A DNA stretch of 64,000 bases from Pelotomaculum sp. PtaB.Bin104 (GTDB lineage Bacteria > Bacillota > Desulfotomaculia > Desulfotomaculales > Pelotomaculaceae). The translations under genes and the position numbers were made by a program. The notes beneath the pieces were generated by a model. The model did no database searches, was not told the origin of the DNA, and was given only the letters and a program-made list of their open reading frames with translations. The DNA lies in assembly GCA_002067205.1 (NCBI GenBank), contig MVQL01000229.1, positions 1 through 64,000 on the forward strand, in the 5' to 3' direction. This document shows, piece by piece, positions 17,277 through 27,334 of the stretch. Within the stretch, counting starts at the first letter, position 1, and each line of letters opens with the position of its first letter.

Positions 17277-17639
17277 ATGACAACAGATTTAGTTAATATC
17301 CGATTATCTCGGGGTGCAAACGAGGTGGCTGACAAATTAGTTGCCACGGGTTATTTTGACTATGCGACCACTGCAGCGAAGTTCGCATTGGCTTACGCAC
17401 TTAAAAACCATTTTGATGAAATCGACCCGGAAACCTATTCTATTCCGGACAGTGAAGGTAATAACTACAATATCGGCAGTATCGACAGCGATGGTCAACT
17501 GGCAACGCTGCTAAGATCTCTATATCCTGGCACGACCACACCATACCTATACGCCCGTGCCTTAATGGTGTTCGGTCTAACAAAACTAGGTGAACGTATT
17601 GAGAGCGAGGGGTTGCAGTCAATAAGTTCATTTTTATAG
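17277..17639 (+). CDS. DndE-like small DNA-binding protein
   Basis: A 120-aa protein with an N-terminal segment LVNIRLSRGANEVADKLVAT and a helical AKFALAYALKNHF, comparable to the RLS...ARLAL pattern of DndE proteins. DndE binds nicked or supercoiled DNA and partners DndD. The middle carries NYNIGSIDSDGQLATLLRSL, which is not typical of short DndE proteins, so it may be a distinct subfamily. The ATG at 17277 was preferred over one six bases earlier because GGAGGTG then has seven bases of spacing. It is the last gene of the operon; an IS3 element lies 16 bases downstream. Confidence 0.68.
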   Translation: MTTDLVNIRLSRGANEVADKLVATGYFDYATTAAKFALAYALKNHFDEIDPETYSIPDSEGNNYNIGSIDSDGQLATLLRSLYPGTTTPYLYARALMVFGLTKLGERIESEGLQSISSFL

Positions 17640-17751
17640 GTTCATTGTATGATGTGTACCCCATGTCAAGGACATTTTTAATTGTTCAATTGTTTACGGC
17701 TTACTCCAGGTATGGTATTTGCGTTACATCCATTCCTTAGGAGCTGTCGGT

Positions 17752-18702
17752 TTATTTGGGCGGCTTGATAGCCAAAGGATAGATACCGGACTGCAGGTAT
17801 TCGTAGTATTCATTGGGGGACAGCCGCGCCAGATCCCACTGGTAGCGCTCATTGTTGTAATAGTCAATCCAGTCATCGATAACAGATGCAATTTGTGCGT
17901 GCGTTTCGCACGTACTGAGGTCCAATTCATCCTTCATATGACCAAACAGGCTTTCCTGCGGCGCGTTGTCCCAGCAATTGGCTTTGCGGGACATTGATTG
18001 CCGAAGGTCACTGTTTTTCACGATTTCAATGAATTTATGGCTGGTATAATGGCAGCCTTGATCTGAATGGATCATGGTTTCGGCATTTAATGAAACAACG
18101 TGATTCTCAATTAGCCGGTTCACGGTTTCCAAGACAAAATCCAATTCCAGAGAATCGCTCGCTACATAGGAAAGTATCTGCTTGGTGTATGCGTCTACAA
18201 TCATGGAAAGATAACTAAATTTTTTGTCTTTGCGTGGAATATATGTAATATCAGTCAAGAGCACCGCCCTGGCACCGTGCTGGCGAAATTCGCGGTTCAA
18301 TAAATTGGGAGCCACATTGCTTGTCCTCATTGCTTTCGCCATGCGGCGGTAAGGATTTGCCTTACGAATCGGGCATTGCAGGTTGTATTTATTCATCAAC
18401 CGCCTGATCTTCTTGATGTTCATAACTATGGCCGGATTTTGGTGCAGCAGCCGCATGTGAATACCGCGCGCACCTTTGGCGTAGCCCCGGTGGTTGTATG
18501 CCTCCAGAATCAGCGCGAAGTCCCTTCGGTCTTGCTCCTCGTGAGCATTCCTGGTATCTTCCGCCTCCAGCCAGCGGTAATAACCGGACCGGGAAACTCC
18601 AGCAATATTGCAGAGCCATGAAATGTTGAGCAGGTTGTTGTCTCGGGAGGTCATTTCTTGGATGATTCTGAACTTGACGTCTGCCCTGGCTTTGATGAGC
18701 AT
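17752..18702 (-). CDS. IS3-family transposase OrfB (DDE integrase)
   Basis: A 316-aa transposase catalytic subunit with a DDE integrase core: TDITYIP (first Asp), HSDQGCHYTS (second Asp) and NAPQESLFGHMKDE (Glu). The N-terminal HTH_21-like part is SWLCNIAGVSRSGYYRW. It is read in the -1 frame relative to OrfA and overlaps it by 52 bases. The frame is open back to a run of eight A on the minus strand, so an OrfAB fusion by -1 frameshifting is possible. All catalytic residues are present, so the element may be active. Confidence 0.93.
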   Translation of the reverse strand: MLIKARADVKFRIIQEMTSRDNNLLNISWLCNIAGVSRSGYYRWLEAEDTRNAHEEQDRRDFALILEAYNHRGYAKGARGIHMRLLHQNPAIVMNIKKIRRLMNKYNLQCPIRKANPYRRMAKAMRTSNVAPNLLNREFRQHGARAVLLTDITYIPRKDKKFSYLSMIVDAYTKQILSYVASDSLELDFVLETVNRLIENHVVSLNAETMIHSDQGCHYTSHKFIEIVKNSDLRQSMSRKANCWDNAPQESLFGHMKDELDLSTCETHAQIASVIDDWIDYYNNERYQWDLARLSPNEYYEYLQSGIYPLAIKPPK

Positions 18703-19112
18703 TTCCGCCTTGCCTCCCTGTCCGCTAAGATAATTTTTTTTATAAATTCCATCTCCTGCTTCAGGTAAGCAATTTCATGCTGCATATGTAATAGTGCTTT
18801 AGACGGGGGCAATGGCTTGTGAAGTCCTTCGTTTAGCAATGTTGTTTGCCTTACATCGCGAAATCCTGTCCCGCTTTCAGCCTGTTCGCGAATATGCTGA
18901 GCAATACCACTGATGCGGGATTCGCCAAGCACTTCCGGGTCAAAACCCATGCTTCTAATAATATCAGTGGGCTTCATCCCTCTCTCTATTTGCTCCCAGA
19001 ACTCCTCTTTAAACAACGAAGTGAAACGGATCATGTGGGCCGTGGCGCTTTTTACGTATGGATTCTGTCTGATTTTCACCAGTTCTTCAGGTGTGAATGT
19101 CTTCCAACTCAT
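18651..19112 (-). CDS. IS3-family transposase OrfA (helix-turn-helix)
   Basis: A 153-aa protein with a helix-turn-helix part (MSWKTFTPEELVKIRQNPYV; later IIRSMGFDPEVLGESRISGI) and a C-terminal coiled segment (LLHMQHEIAYLKQEMEFIKK), the usual OrfA plan with a leucine-zipper-like dimerisation helix. The run A AAA AAA A near 18732-18739 lies directly after EFI and is a plausible slippery site for making the OrfAB transposase. It is longer at the N-terminus than many OrfA proteins. Confidence 0.85.
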   Translation of the reverse strand: MSWKTFTPEELVKIRQNPYVKSATAHMIRFTSLFKEEFWEQIERGMKPTDIIRSMGFDPEVLGESRISGIAQHIREQAESGTGFRDVRQTTLLNEGLHKPLPPSKALLHMQHEIAYLKQEMEFIKKIILADREARRKCSSKPGQTSSSESSKK

Positions 19113-19150
19113 CTGTTATCTCCCCATAAAATTGCTTCCATGCAGATTAA

Positions 19151-19241
19151 ACCTTTTTGTGTCCACGTTCAAGGATTTCGATGTTTCTCAAACCTTTTTT
19201 CCTGTCCACAATACGGGTCTCTACACTTTTTGCTGTCCATT
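19151..19241 (-). repeat. Three subterminal repeats at the right end of the IS
   Basis: The plus strand carries three copies of a TTTTTn(n)TGTCCAy unit, starting near 19153, 19194 and 19226, between OrfA and the right terminal repeat. One inverted copy (AAGGACATTTTT) sits at the left end. These are candidate transposase-binding sites. Confidence 0.5.
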
Positions 19242-19253
19242 CTATGGGGTATA

Positions 19254-19420
19254 TTTTAGTACCAAAGAGTAACTTTCAACGTTTCAAGCCAATCTTTTAA
19301 CGATTATCGACGGGCAATGCACACCCCCTGCTAACTTTCAACGATTGCCCCGGCTAACGCAACAGGAAAATGACCGGGGTTAATCTTATTATGGCCAACA
19401 TAACCCGTGGCAAATGCCAA
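19254..19420. other. Gap between IS and ssrA terminator
   Basis: No gene is seen. The 12-base word TAACTTTCAACG occurs twice in direct orientation, near 19268 and 19331. It may be the remains of an element junction or attachment region, but no integrase gene accompanies it. Confidence 0.35.
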
Positions 19421-19451
19421 AAGCCGCTCCTCAATAACGCAGGAACGGCTT
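19421..19451 (-). terminator. Terminator downstream of ssrA
   Basis: A 10-bp stem (AAGCCGTTCC with GGAGCGGCTT, one G-U pair) and an 11-base loop, followed on the minus strand by TTTT. It lies about 75 bases beyond the CCA end of ssrA and could serve both strands. Confidence 0.7.
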
Positions 19452-19525
19452 TATTACCGACCTTTTGGGCAATATAAAAACCACCCACCGATAAAATTCT
19501 TTTTATCAATAGATGGTAGAATATT

Positions 19526-19876
19526 TGGTGGAGGCGGGGGGAATCGAACCCACCGTCCGGAAGACCGACCACAGGAGATTCTCCGAGCGCAGGCTGTAGT
19601 TTAGATTTTACTCCGCCGGCGCTTACAGCCAAGCTCCGTTGGAACTATCTCGATGAGTCTTACTTCAGTCCTCCGAGAATTGGACTTAAGCCAGCCCGTT
19701 TAATTGACCCCCTAGCCCAGGCCACGGGCCCAGCGCGGGTAGAAGGTTAACTGCATCTAAGCAGCTAAAGCGTATTCTTCGTTGGCAATTATAATTTTTC
19801 CACCGTATTGCGGGCTGATGGAACCCCGGCTCGCTCCTCCTGCCACCGCTTCCCCCGTCGAAACCTTTACGCCCCC
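19526..19876 (-). ncRNA. ssrA: Transfer-messenger RNA
   Basis: tmRNA, which rescues stalled ribosomes with SmpB. The minus strand begins GGGGGCGTAAAGGTTTCGAC, the conserved 5' tRNA-like half, and ends with an acceptor arm closing in GCCTCCACCA that includes a TTCGA T-loop. The tag frame reads ANEEYALAA followed by TAG, so with the charged alanine the tag is ten residues, one shorter than in E. coli. The length of about 351 nt is normal. Its 3' end faces the accessory region, a frequent integration site for phages and islands. smpB lies 60 bases upstream. Confidence 0.95.
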
Positions 19877-19935
19877 AAATTATTTGTAACAATCTTTAGA
19901 TTAAGAGTGACAGTTATTTAATGTTCTATTAATAT

Positions 19936-20397
19936 TTATTGCAACCTTGACCTTTCCTTCATCGCCCGGTCAACCTCCCTCCGGGCGTCACGTGCAGCAA
20001 TATCATCTCTACGGTCGTATAACTTCTTTCCTCTGGCCAGAGCCAGCTCAACTTTGGCGATACCTCTTTTAAAATATACTTTCATAGGAATTAGAGCCAA
20101 GCCTTTTTCTCTCGTCTTTCCCAGCAGCCGTAATATCTCTGCCTTATGCATCAGTAGTTTACGGGTACGCTTCGGCTCGTGATTAAACTGGTTACCCTTA
20201 TCATAAGGGCTTATATGCATATTATACAGCAGTAGCTCGGCATTATTAACGCGAGCAAAGCTGTCCTGCAGGTTTGCCCTTCCTTCACGCAGCGATTTTA
20301 CTTCGGTTCCGGTCAAGGCAATACCTGCTTCAAAAGTTTCTAAAATACTATACTCATGCCTGGCCTTTCTGTTTTCCGTTACTGTTTTATAATTCAT
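19936..20397 (-). CDS. smpB: SsrA-binding protein SmpB
   Basis: A 153-aa protein that carries tmRNA to stalled ribosomes. It has the family segments [39 protein letters not shown] and the basic C-terminal tail [19 protein letters not shown], which reads the empty mRNA channel. The start MNYKTV was chosen because CAGGTGAACGTG precedes it and it matches the usual length; a 30-codon upstream extension lacks family similarity. It lies directly before ssrA in the same direction. Confidence 0.96.
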   Translation of the reverse strand: MNYKTVTENRKARHEYSILETFEAGIALTGTEVKSLREGRANLQDSFARVNNAELLLYNMHISPYDKGNQFNHEPKRTRKLLMHKAEILRLLGKTREKGLALIPMKVYFKRGIAKVELALARGKKLYDRRDDIAARDARREVDRAMKERSRLQ

Positions 20398-20548
20398 CAC
20401 GTTCACCTGAAAACTAAAGCCACCAGTACAGTCCGAAACATATCTGTCACAGGTGGCAAATGTATATGCCCAAAATAAATAATTCAAACTGTAACCGATT
20501 ACAAATCTAAACTAATCCTAAGTTTATTATAATAAATCAACTTACTCT

Positions 20549-20576
20549 ATTATAATAGTTCTATCAGGAATGTCAA
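20549..20576 (-). promoter_or_regulatory. Sigma-A promoter for smpB-ssrA
   Basis: Minus-strand TTGACA (20571-20576) and TATAAT (20549-20554) are both perfect and 16 bases apart. The leader to smpB would be about 145 bases. The rest of the 398-base gap to hppA holds only the hppA terminator. Confidence 0.75.
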
Positions 20577-20761
20577 GAACAATTTTATCTGTATTTACCT
20601 TACGTATCTGTCTTCTGTAGACCTAATACCAACCTCTTCTTAAGATATTCTTAGTCAACAGGACTGACGCCCTAGGTTCTTTAAAATCTTTCCATCATAT
20701 TTCACGGGACCTGCTTGAAATATTATCTAGTAGACACAAATAACTGTTGTTAACAGGCAAA

Positions 20762-20790
20762 AAAAAGTGCCGGCAGTGCCGGCACTTTTT
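20762..20790 (-). terminator. Intrinsic terminator of hppA
   Basis: A perfect 13-bp stem (AAAAAGTGCCGGC paired with GCCGGCACTTTTT) around a three-base loop, six bases after the hppA stop. The U-rich 3' arm runs on into more U residues on the minus strand. Confidence 0.92.
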
Positions 20791-20795
20791 AGCTG

Positions 20796-22871
20796 TTAGC
20801 GTATCAATACCGAACCAATAATCAATGAGACAGTACCGGCAACCTTGATCAGCGGGTTCATGGCCGGGCCGGAAGTGTCCTTGCAGGGGTCACCAACGGT
20901 GTCACCGATAACAGCAGCCTGGTGAATCGGGTTAGGCTCACCATTAACCTTCTTGCCACCCAGGTTGCCTTCTTCAATCCACTTCTTAGCGTTATCCCAG
21001 GCGCCGCCGGCATTGGCCAGGAACAGAGCCATCAAAACACCAGTCGCAGTTAAACCAGTCAGGTAACCAGCCAGAGACAGAGCACCAAGGCCAAAGCCTA
21101 CGAGAATGGGCATACCCACGGCAACCAGACCGGGGAAGATCATCTTGCTGATGGCAGCGCCAGTAGCAATACTAACACAACTAGCGTAGTCCGGCTTGCC
21201 CTTGCCTTCCATGATACCGGGAATCTCGCGGAACTGACGGCGCACTTCGTTAATCATAGCGAAAGCAGCATCACCAACGGCACGCATTGTAGAAGCGCCG
21301 ACCAGGAAAGGAACCGAAGCGCCGATTAAGAGTCCGATCAGAACTTGCGGGTTGTTCAAGTTCATCACTAGGTGTCCGCCTTGCAGCAGGTGCTGCAGCT
21401 TCGGGTTACGCGCTACCTCGTCAGCAAAAGCCTGGAAAAGGGCCAGTGCGGTCAGGGCGGCGGAACCAATGGCAAAACCTTTAGCAATCGCAGCAGTTGT
21501 GTTGCCAACTGCGTCCAGTTTGTCGGTTTTTTTACGAACTTCAGGCGGCAGCTCAGCCATCTCGGCAATACCGCCGGCGTTGTCGGCAACAGGACCGAAC
21601 GAGTCCATGGCCACCACAATACCTGCAGTGGAAAGCATGCCCATAGCAGCCATCGCGATACCATAAATTGCGTGAGCCGGGTTTACGAAACTAGCTGCCC
21701 AGAATGAAAACCAGATTGCACCGGCAAAGAAAATCATGGGCAAAAATACTGATTCCATACCTACCGCCAGACCAGCAATAATGTTAGTAGCCGGCCCAGT
21801 TTTAGAGGCCTCTGCGATCCGCATGCAGGGTTTCTTATTGTTAGCAGTGTAGTACTCGGTTAGGGCACCAATGGCGACGTTGACAATAAGACCGGCAGCA
21901 ACAGCGAGGAAGATGCCAAAGCCTTCATTTGAGCCAAAAGTACTAATGGCAAGGAAGTAAACACCAACAGCAGTCATAACGTTGGTGCCCCACAGGCCCA
22001 CGTTAAGGGCTGCTTGCGGGTTGCCACCCTCACCGGTGCGGACAAAGAAGGTGCCGATAATGGAAGCAATAATCCCAATGGCACCTACCACTAACGGGAA
22101 GAGAGAGCCTTTTAATCCAAAAATACTGTTGCCGATAATCATTGCGGCAATAGTTGTAGCAGCGTAAGATTCGAACAAGTCCGCGCCCATTCCGGCGGTG
22201 TCGCCAACGTTGTCACCAACGTTGTCGGCAATGGTAGCCGGGTTGCGCGGGTCGTCTTCGGGAATACCTGCTTCGACCTTACCAACCAAGTCAGCACCGA
22301 CGTCAGCAGCCTTGGTGTAGATCCCGCCGCCGACACGAGCGAAGAACGCAATCGCGGATGCTCCAAAAGCAAAGCTGTTAATAACCACAGCGTCATGATA
22401 AAGAATGAATAAAACAGAAACGCCCAGCAGGCCAAGACCAGCAACAGACAAGCCCATGACAGCACCAGCGCGGAAGGAAACATTTAGCGCCTTGCCCAAG
22501 CCATGACTACGGGCCGCTTCAGCGGTACGGGCATTAGACTTGGTGGTGCTGTTCATGCCGATATAACCGGCTATTGCAGAGCAGATGGCACCAACCAGGA
22601 AGGATACAGTCAAGGGAATACCTTGTACCCGGGGGTCAAGCATCGGTAATGCCACAGCAAGAAGTATAGCAACGATAATAGTAAAAGGAATGAGTGTTTT
22701 ATACTGGCGGTTCAGGTAAGCCATAGCGCCTTCCTGGACAGCTTCAGAGATTTCTTTCATTCTGGGGGTACCCATAGACTCTTTCAAAATACTTGCCAGT
22801 GTGGCAAGTGCAAAGAGCAGAGCGATCGCCCCGGCAGCCGCGGCATAATAGGCCAGCGTAATATCTTGCAT
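20796..22871 (-). CDS. hppA: Ion-pumping membrane pyrophosphatase, probably K+-dependent
   Basis: A 691-aa integral membrane enzyme with about 16 helices that couples pyrophosphate hydrolysis to H+ or Na+ transport. The substrate-site motif [20 protein letters not shown] is present near residue 205, with [19 protein letters not shown] shortly after and [20 protein letters not shown] near the C-terminus. The segment [10 protein letters not shown] has alanine where K+-independent enzymes have lysine, which points to the K+-dependent subfamily. Such enzymes recover energy from biosynthetic pyrophosphate, useful in energy-limited anaerobes. The ion pumped cannot be settled from what I see. An AGGAGG site precedes the ATG, 46 bases from secG. 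Confidence 0.95.
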   Translation of the reverse strand: MQDITLAYYAAAAGAIALLFALATLASILKESMGTPRMKEISEAVQEGAMAYLNRQYKTLIPFTIIVAILLAVALPMLDPRVQGIPLTVSFLVGAICSAIAGYIGMNSTTKSNARTAEAARSHGLGKALNVSFRAGAVMGLSVAGLGLLGVSVLFILYHDAVVINSFAFGASAIAFFARVGGGIYTKAADVGADLVGKVEAGIPEDDPRNPATIADNVGDNVGDTAGMGADLFESYAATTIAAMIIGNSIFGLKGSLFPLVVGAIGIIASIIGTFFVRTGEGGNPQAALNVGLWGTNVMTAVGVYFLAISTFGSNEGFGIFLAVAAGLIVNVAIGALTEYYTANNKKPCMRIAEASKTGPATNIIAGLAVGMESVFLPMIFFAGAIWFSFWAASFVNPAHAIYGIAMAAMGMLSTAGIVVAMDSFGPVADNAGGIAEMAELPPEVRKKTDKLDAVGNTTAAIAKGFAIGSAALTALALFQAFADEVARNPKLQHLLQGGHLVMNLNNPQVLIGLLIGASVPFLVGASTMRAVGDAAFAMINEVRRQFREIPGIMEGKGKPDYASCVSIATGAAISKMIFPGLVAVGMPILVGFGLGALSLAGYLTGLTATGVLMALFLANAGGAWDNAKKWIEEGNLGGKKVNGEPNPIHQAAVIGDTVGDPCKDTSGPAMNPLIKVAGTVSLIIGSVLIR

Positions 22872-22917
22872 TTAATACCCTCCTCTTCTCCTAAAATATC
22901 TTTACATCGACACAAAA

Positions 22918-23142
22918 TTACTTCCAGGCAACCAAACCCAGTGCGGTAGCCGCAAATAACACTGCTACCACGATAGTGACCTTGCCCAGCAACTCGTCTA
23001 GCCCCTTTTTCTTTCCAAATATTGTTTCCGCACCCCCGGCAATTGATCCGGAAAGACCGGCGCTCCTGCCGGATTGCAGAACCACGGCAGCGATAAGAGC
23101 AATAGATAATGCAAAATGAAGGACAGTCACTGCAATCTTCAC
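22918..23142 (-). CDS. secG: Preprotein translocase subunit SecG
   Basis: A 74-aa membrane protein with two hydrophobic helices (VTVLHFALSIALIAAVVLQS and a C-terminal VAVLFAATALGLVAWK) and the central loop GLSGSIAGGAETIFGKKKGL, the SecG signature. It assists SecYE in protein export. The start is GTG behind AAGGAGGTG. Location downstream of the enolase gene is the standard Firmicute arrangement. Confidence 0.93.
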   Translation of the reverse strand: MKIAVTVLHFALSIALIAAVVLQSGRSAGLSGSIAGGAETIFGKKKGLDELLGKVTIVVAVLFAATALGLVAWK

Positions 23143-23370
23143 TACATTTTCACCTCCTTTTTATTTTCTGATTCCCGGAATTGCCGAACCTGTAAATGGT
23201 GCTTAACAAACTAGCATTGCGCATAACACAAAAAACAAATTGTTAACTAACATTATAAATCAGATAAAAATGACAAAAAACTGTGAATAATCAGCAATAT
23301 CCGGGTTAGTTAAGTATACAAAAATCAAAATAATTATATCATATGACCGAATAACTGACAATCGCAATAA

Positions 23371-23421
23371 GATAAATGTATTACCGGGGACATTGTCTTT
23401 GTCCCCGGTAATACATTTATC
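23371..23421. repeat. 22-bp perfect inverted repeat downstream of eno
   Basis: Two perfect 22-base arms (23371-23392 and 23400-23421, core ATTACCGGGGACA) surround the loop TTGTCTT. It begins 18 bases after the enolase stop and can act as a strong terminator, but the U tract is poor and the AT-rich outer stem is unusual. The remaining gap to secG shows no gene. Confidence 0.7.
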
Positions 23422-23439
23422 TATATTATTAGCCTGAAA

Positions 23440-24741
<1,302 letters not shown>

Positions 24742-24744
24742 TTA

Positions 24745-26304
24745 TCACATTCTACATTTAATTTCTATTAAAGAATTGCCGGTCATTTCTTTGGGCTTGG
24801 AAATATTGATCAGCCTGAGCATCGTCGGGGCAATGTCTTCCAAACTGCCATCCAGCCGCAGGCTAACTTCTTCTATATCGTGGCGGATCATGAGGAAAGG
24901 TACTGGATTCGTGGTGTGCGCGGTAAAGACTTCCCCTTGCTCATCAATCATCTCTTCAGCATTACCGTGGTCAGCAGTGATTAATACCGTACCGCCCTTT
25001 TGCAAAACAGCCGGCACCACCCGGCCTAAACAACTGTCTACCGTTTCCACTGCTTGCACCGCCGCAGTCATAACACCGGTGTGGCCGACCATATCGGCGT
25101 TGGCATAATTCATGATGATTACCTGAAACTTATTCAGAGCAAGCTGTTCCAAAAAGGTATCGGTAACCTCCAATGCGCTCATCTCCGGCTTCAGGTCATA
25201 AGTCGCTACTTTGGGTGAAGGTACCAGTATCCTTTCCTCACCCTGGTTGGGTGCCTCCACACCCCCGTTAAAGAAAAAGGTGACATGGGCGTATTTCTCA
25301 GTCTCAGCAAGCCTTAGCTGAGCAATCCCGCAGGCGCTGAGCACCTGGCCCAGCGTGTTGTTTAACGTCTTGGGCTGGAAGGCCACCGGCGCCTCAATAG
25401 TTTTGTCATATAGGGTCATACAGGTAAAAGAGACTTCCGGCCGGTTTGCGGGGCGGCTGAAGCCACTAAAGTCAATATCAACAAACGCCCGGGTCAGCTC
25501 GCGCGCCCGGTCTGGACGAAAGTTAAAGAAAATAATTGAGTCGCCATCGGATATCTGCGCCACCGGCTCGCCGCTTTCTCTTCTGAGCACTGTCGGCTGG
25601 ATAAATTCGTCTGTTTCCCTCCTGCTGTAGCCCTGGTCGACAGCATCAAAAGACGAAACAGCCTGGACCCCCTCGCCAAGCACCATGGCCCGGTAGGCTT
25701 TCTCGACCCGCTCCCAGCGTTTGTCTCTGTCCATAGCGTAATAGCGACCCATTACTGTCGCCACTGCTCCGAAACCAAGCTTATTTAGTTTTTGCTCCAG
25801 GAGTTCAAAATATTCCTTTGCGTTTGCAGGCGGCACATCACGCCCGTCCAAAAAGGCATGGATAAATACCCTGCTCAGGTTTTCCCGCGCCGCAAGATCA
25901 AGCAGGGCAAAGAGGTGGTTAATATGACTGTGCACCCCGCCATCCGAAAGCAACCCGATTAAATGAAGCGCGGAATTTTGCTTTTTGGCCTGGCTCACAG
26001 CTTTAAGTAGAGTTTCATTATCAAAAAAGCTCCCGTCCCTGACGGCACGGTTGATCCTGGTTAATTCCTGATATACTACCCGGCCTGCACCGATGTTCAG
26101 GTGTCCCACTTCGGAGTTGCCCATCTGGCCTTCCGGCAGGCCAACTTCCTCACCGGAACAAACGAGAGTGCAGTGCGGGTAACTGGCCGAGTAATCGTCT
26201 ATATTTGGGGTACTCGCCTGTTCTACAGCATTTCCCTCACTTCGGGAGCTAAGGCCCCAGCCGTCCATGATTACCAGGACCAGAGGCTTATCAATTTCAT
26301 TCAA
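24745..26304 (-). CDS. gpmI: 2,3-bisphosphoglycerate-independent phosphoglycerate mutase
   Basis: A 519-aa Mn2+-dependent mutase interconverting 3- and 2-phosphoglycerate. The phosphatase-like domain opens with VLVIMDGWGLSSRSEGNAVE; the catalytic serine lies in MGNSEVGHLNIGAGRVVYQ; ADHGNAEEM and GHTGVM provide metal ligands near the C-terminus. I chose a TTG start at 26302-26304 because GGAGGG lies eight bases before it and the length then fits the family. Upstream in-frame ATG codons have no ribosome site and would add unrelated residues. Confidence 0.95.
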   Translation of the reverse strand: MNEIDKPLVLVIMDGWGLSSRSEGNAVEQASTPNIDDYSASYPHCTLVCSGEEVGLPEGQMGNSEVGHLNIGAGRVVYQELTRINRAVRDGSFFDNETLLKAVSQAKKQNSALHLIGLLSDGGVHSHINHLFALLDLAARENLSRVFIHAFLDGRDVPPANAKEYFELLEQKLNKLGFGAVATVMGRYYAMDRDKRWERVEKAYRAMVLGEGVQAVSSFDAVDQGYSRRETDEFIQPTVLRRESGEPVAQISDGDSIIFFNFRPDRARELTRAFVDIDFSGFSRPANRPEVSFTCMTLYDKTIEAPVAFQPKTLNNTLGQVLSACGIAQLRLAETEKYAHVTFFFNGGVEAPNQGEERILVPSPKVATYDLKPEMSALEVTDTFLEQLALNKFQVIIMNYANADMVGHTGVMTAAVQAVETVDSCLGRVVPAVLQKGGTVLITADHGNAEEMIDEQGEVFTAHTTNPVPFLMIRHDIEEVSLRLDGSLEDIAPTMLRLINISKPKEMTGNSLIEIKCRM

Positions 26305-26412
26305 AATGAGGACCCTCCGCATATGGTTGTCAGTCATCAGACGCCTGACTTTAAATAAAATTATAAATAATATTATTCCGGTTAAATTCAATTTCATTTC
26401 GTCTAACTGGCT

Positions 26413-26449
26413 ATCCTGCCTCCGGTTCATCTAAAACCGAGGGCAGGAT
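26413..26449 (-). terminator. Stem-loop between tpiA and gpmI
   Basis: Imperfect 15-base arms (ATCCTGCCTCCGGTT and AACCGAGGGCAGGAT, one mismatch) with a seven-base loop, in the 174-base tpiA-gpmI gap. No U run follows on the minus strand, so it may be an RNA-processing or stabilising element rather than a full terminator. Confidence 0.5.
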
Positions 26450-26478
26450 TCCACAAACTAAACTTGAGAGCATGCCGC

Positions 26479-27249
26479 CTAATTTCCAGCGGCTGCTTTA
26501 ATTATCCCAGTAAAACTTTCCACATCTAGGCTAGCGCCGCCAACCAGTGCGCCGTCAATATCCGGTTGTGCCATCAGGCTGGCGGTGTTTTGGGGCTTTA
26601 CGCTCCCGCCATACTGGATGCGCACCTGCGCTGCCGTCTCTTCGCCAAACAATTTGCTCACCAGGCCACGAATAAATCCGATAACCTGCTGGGCGTCCGC
26701 ATCTGAAGCCGTCTTCCCGGTACCGATGGCCCAAACGGGCTCATAAGCGATAACCATTCCGGCCACCTGACCAGGCGTTAGCCCTTCTAAACCTGCCTCG
26801 ATCTGATCCCGCACAACTTTTTCAGTAATGCCGTCCTCCCGCTCGCTGAGCAACTCACCAACACACATGACCGGGGTTAGGTCATGCTGCAAAACAGCTT
26901 TTACCTTGCGGTTGACGTTTGCGTCTGTTTCCCCGAAAAACTGCCTGCGCTCTGAGTGGCCGATAATCACATAACGACACCCCGCGTCTTTCAACATGCC
27001 AGGTGATATTTCACCGGTAAAAGCACCTTGTTCCTCCCAGTGCACGTTCTGCGCGCCCACTGCAATACCGATACCGCGCAGCGCCTCCACCACCGGAACC
27101 AGGGCGTTAAAAGGCGGGCACACTACCACTTCGACATCTTCGTTTCCTGAAACGGCCGACTGCAGTTCCCGGACAAAGGTCAACGCCTCGGAAGCTGTTT
27201 TATACATTTTCCAATTACCCGCTATTATGGGCTTGCGATTTTTAACCAT
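26479..27249 (-). CDS. tpiA: Triosephosphate isomerase
   Basis: A 256-aa TIM-barrel enzyme interconverting dihydroxyacetone phosphate and glyceraldehyde-3-phosphate. It shows the substrate lysine in AGNWKMYKT, the electrophile histidine in IIGHSERR, the catalytic glutamate in VIAYEPVWAIGTGKTAS (loop 6), and the phosphate-binding YGGSVKP and GALVGGASL. An ATG start with a GGAGATCG site lies 85 bases after pgk. Confidence 0.97.
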   Translation of the reverse strand: MVKNRKPIIAGNWKMYKTASEALTFVRELQSAVSGNEDVEVVVCPPFNALVPVVEALRGIGIAVGAQNVHWEEQGAFTGEISPGMLKDAGCRYVIIGHSERRQFFGETDANVNRKVKAVLQHDLTPVMCVGELLSEREDGITEKVVRDQIEAGLEGLTPGQVAGMVIAYEPVWAIGTGKTASDADAQQVIGFIRGLVSKLFGEETAAQVRIQYGGSVKPQNTASLMAQPDIDGALVGGASLDVESFTGIIKAAAGN

Positions 27250-27334
27250 CTAGCCTGCGATCTCCTTTTCTTATTTAACAGTGCTGACAGAATATATCCG
27301 CCAGCACTTTCCGAGCTATTGCCCTCAACGAGCT

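Larger units (their letters stand above)
17655..19253 (-). mobile_element. IS3-family insertion sequence
   Basis: A complete-looking IS3-type element of about 1.6 kb with two overlapping transposase frames on the minus strand. The imperfect 20-base terminal repeats are TGTACCCCATGTCAAGGACA at the left and, reverse-complemented, TATACCCCATAGAATGGACA at the right, with 15 of 20 matches. No convincing target duplication is visible, so the exact ends may be off by a few bases. It separates the DndE-like gene from ssrA. Confidence 0.8.

Noticed and set aside
19354-19892. Open frames over the ssrA region on both strands
   Set aside because: The sequence is explained by tmRNA; these frames are chance.
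20398-20487. N-terminal extension of SmpB by 30 codons
   Set aside because: The extension has no similarity to SmpB and no ribosome site; the internal ATG has both.
26305-26430. Longer N-terminus of the phosphoglycerate mutase
   Set aside because: The extra 42 residues are hydrophobic and not family-like; GGAGGG supports the internal TTG start.
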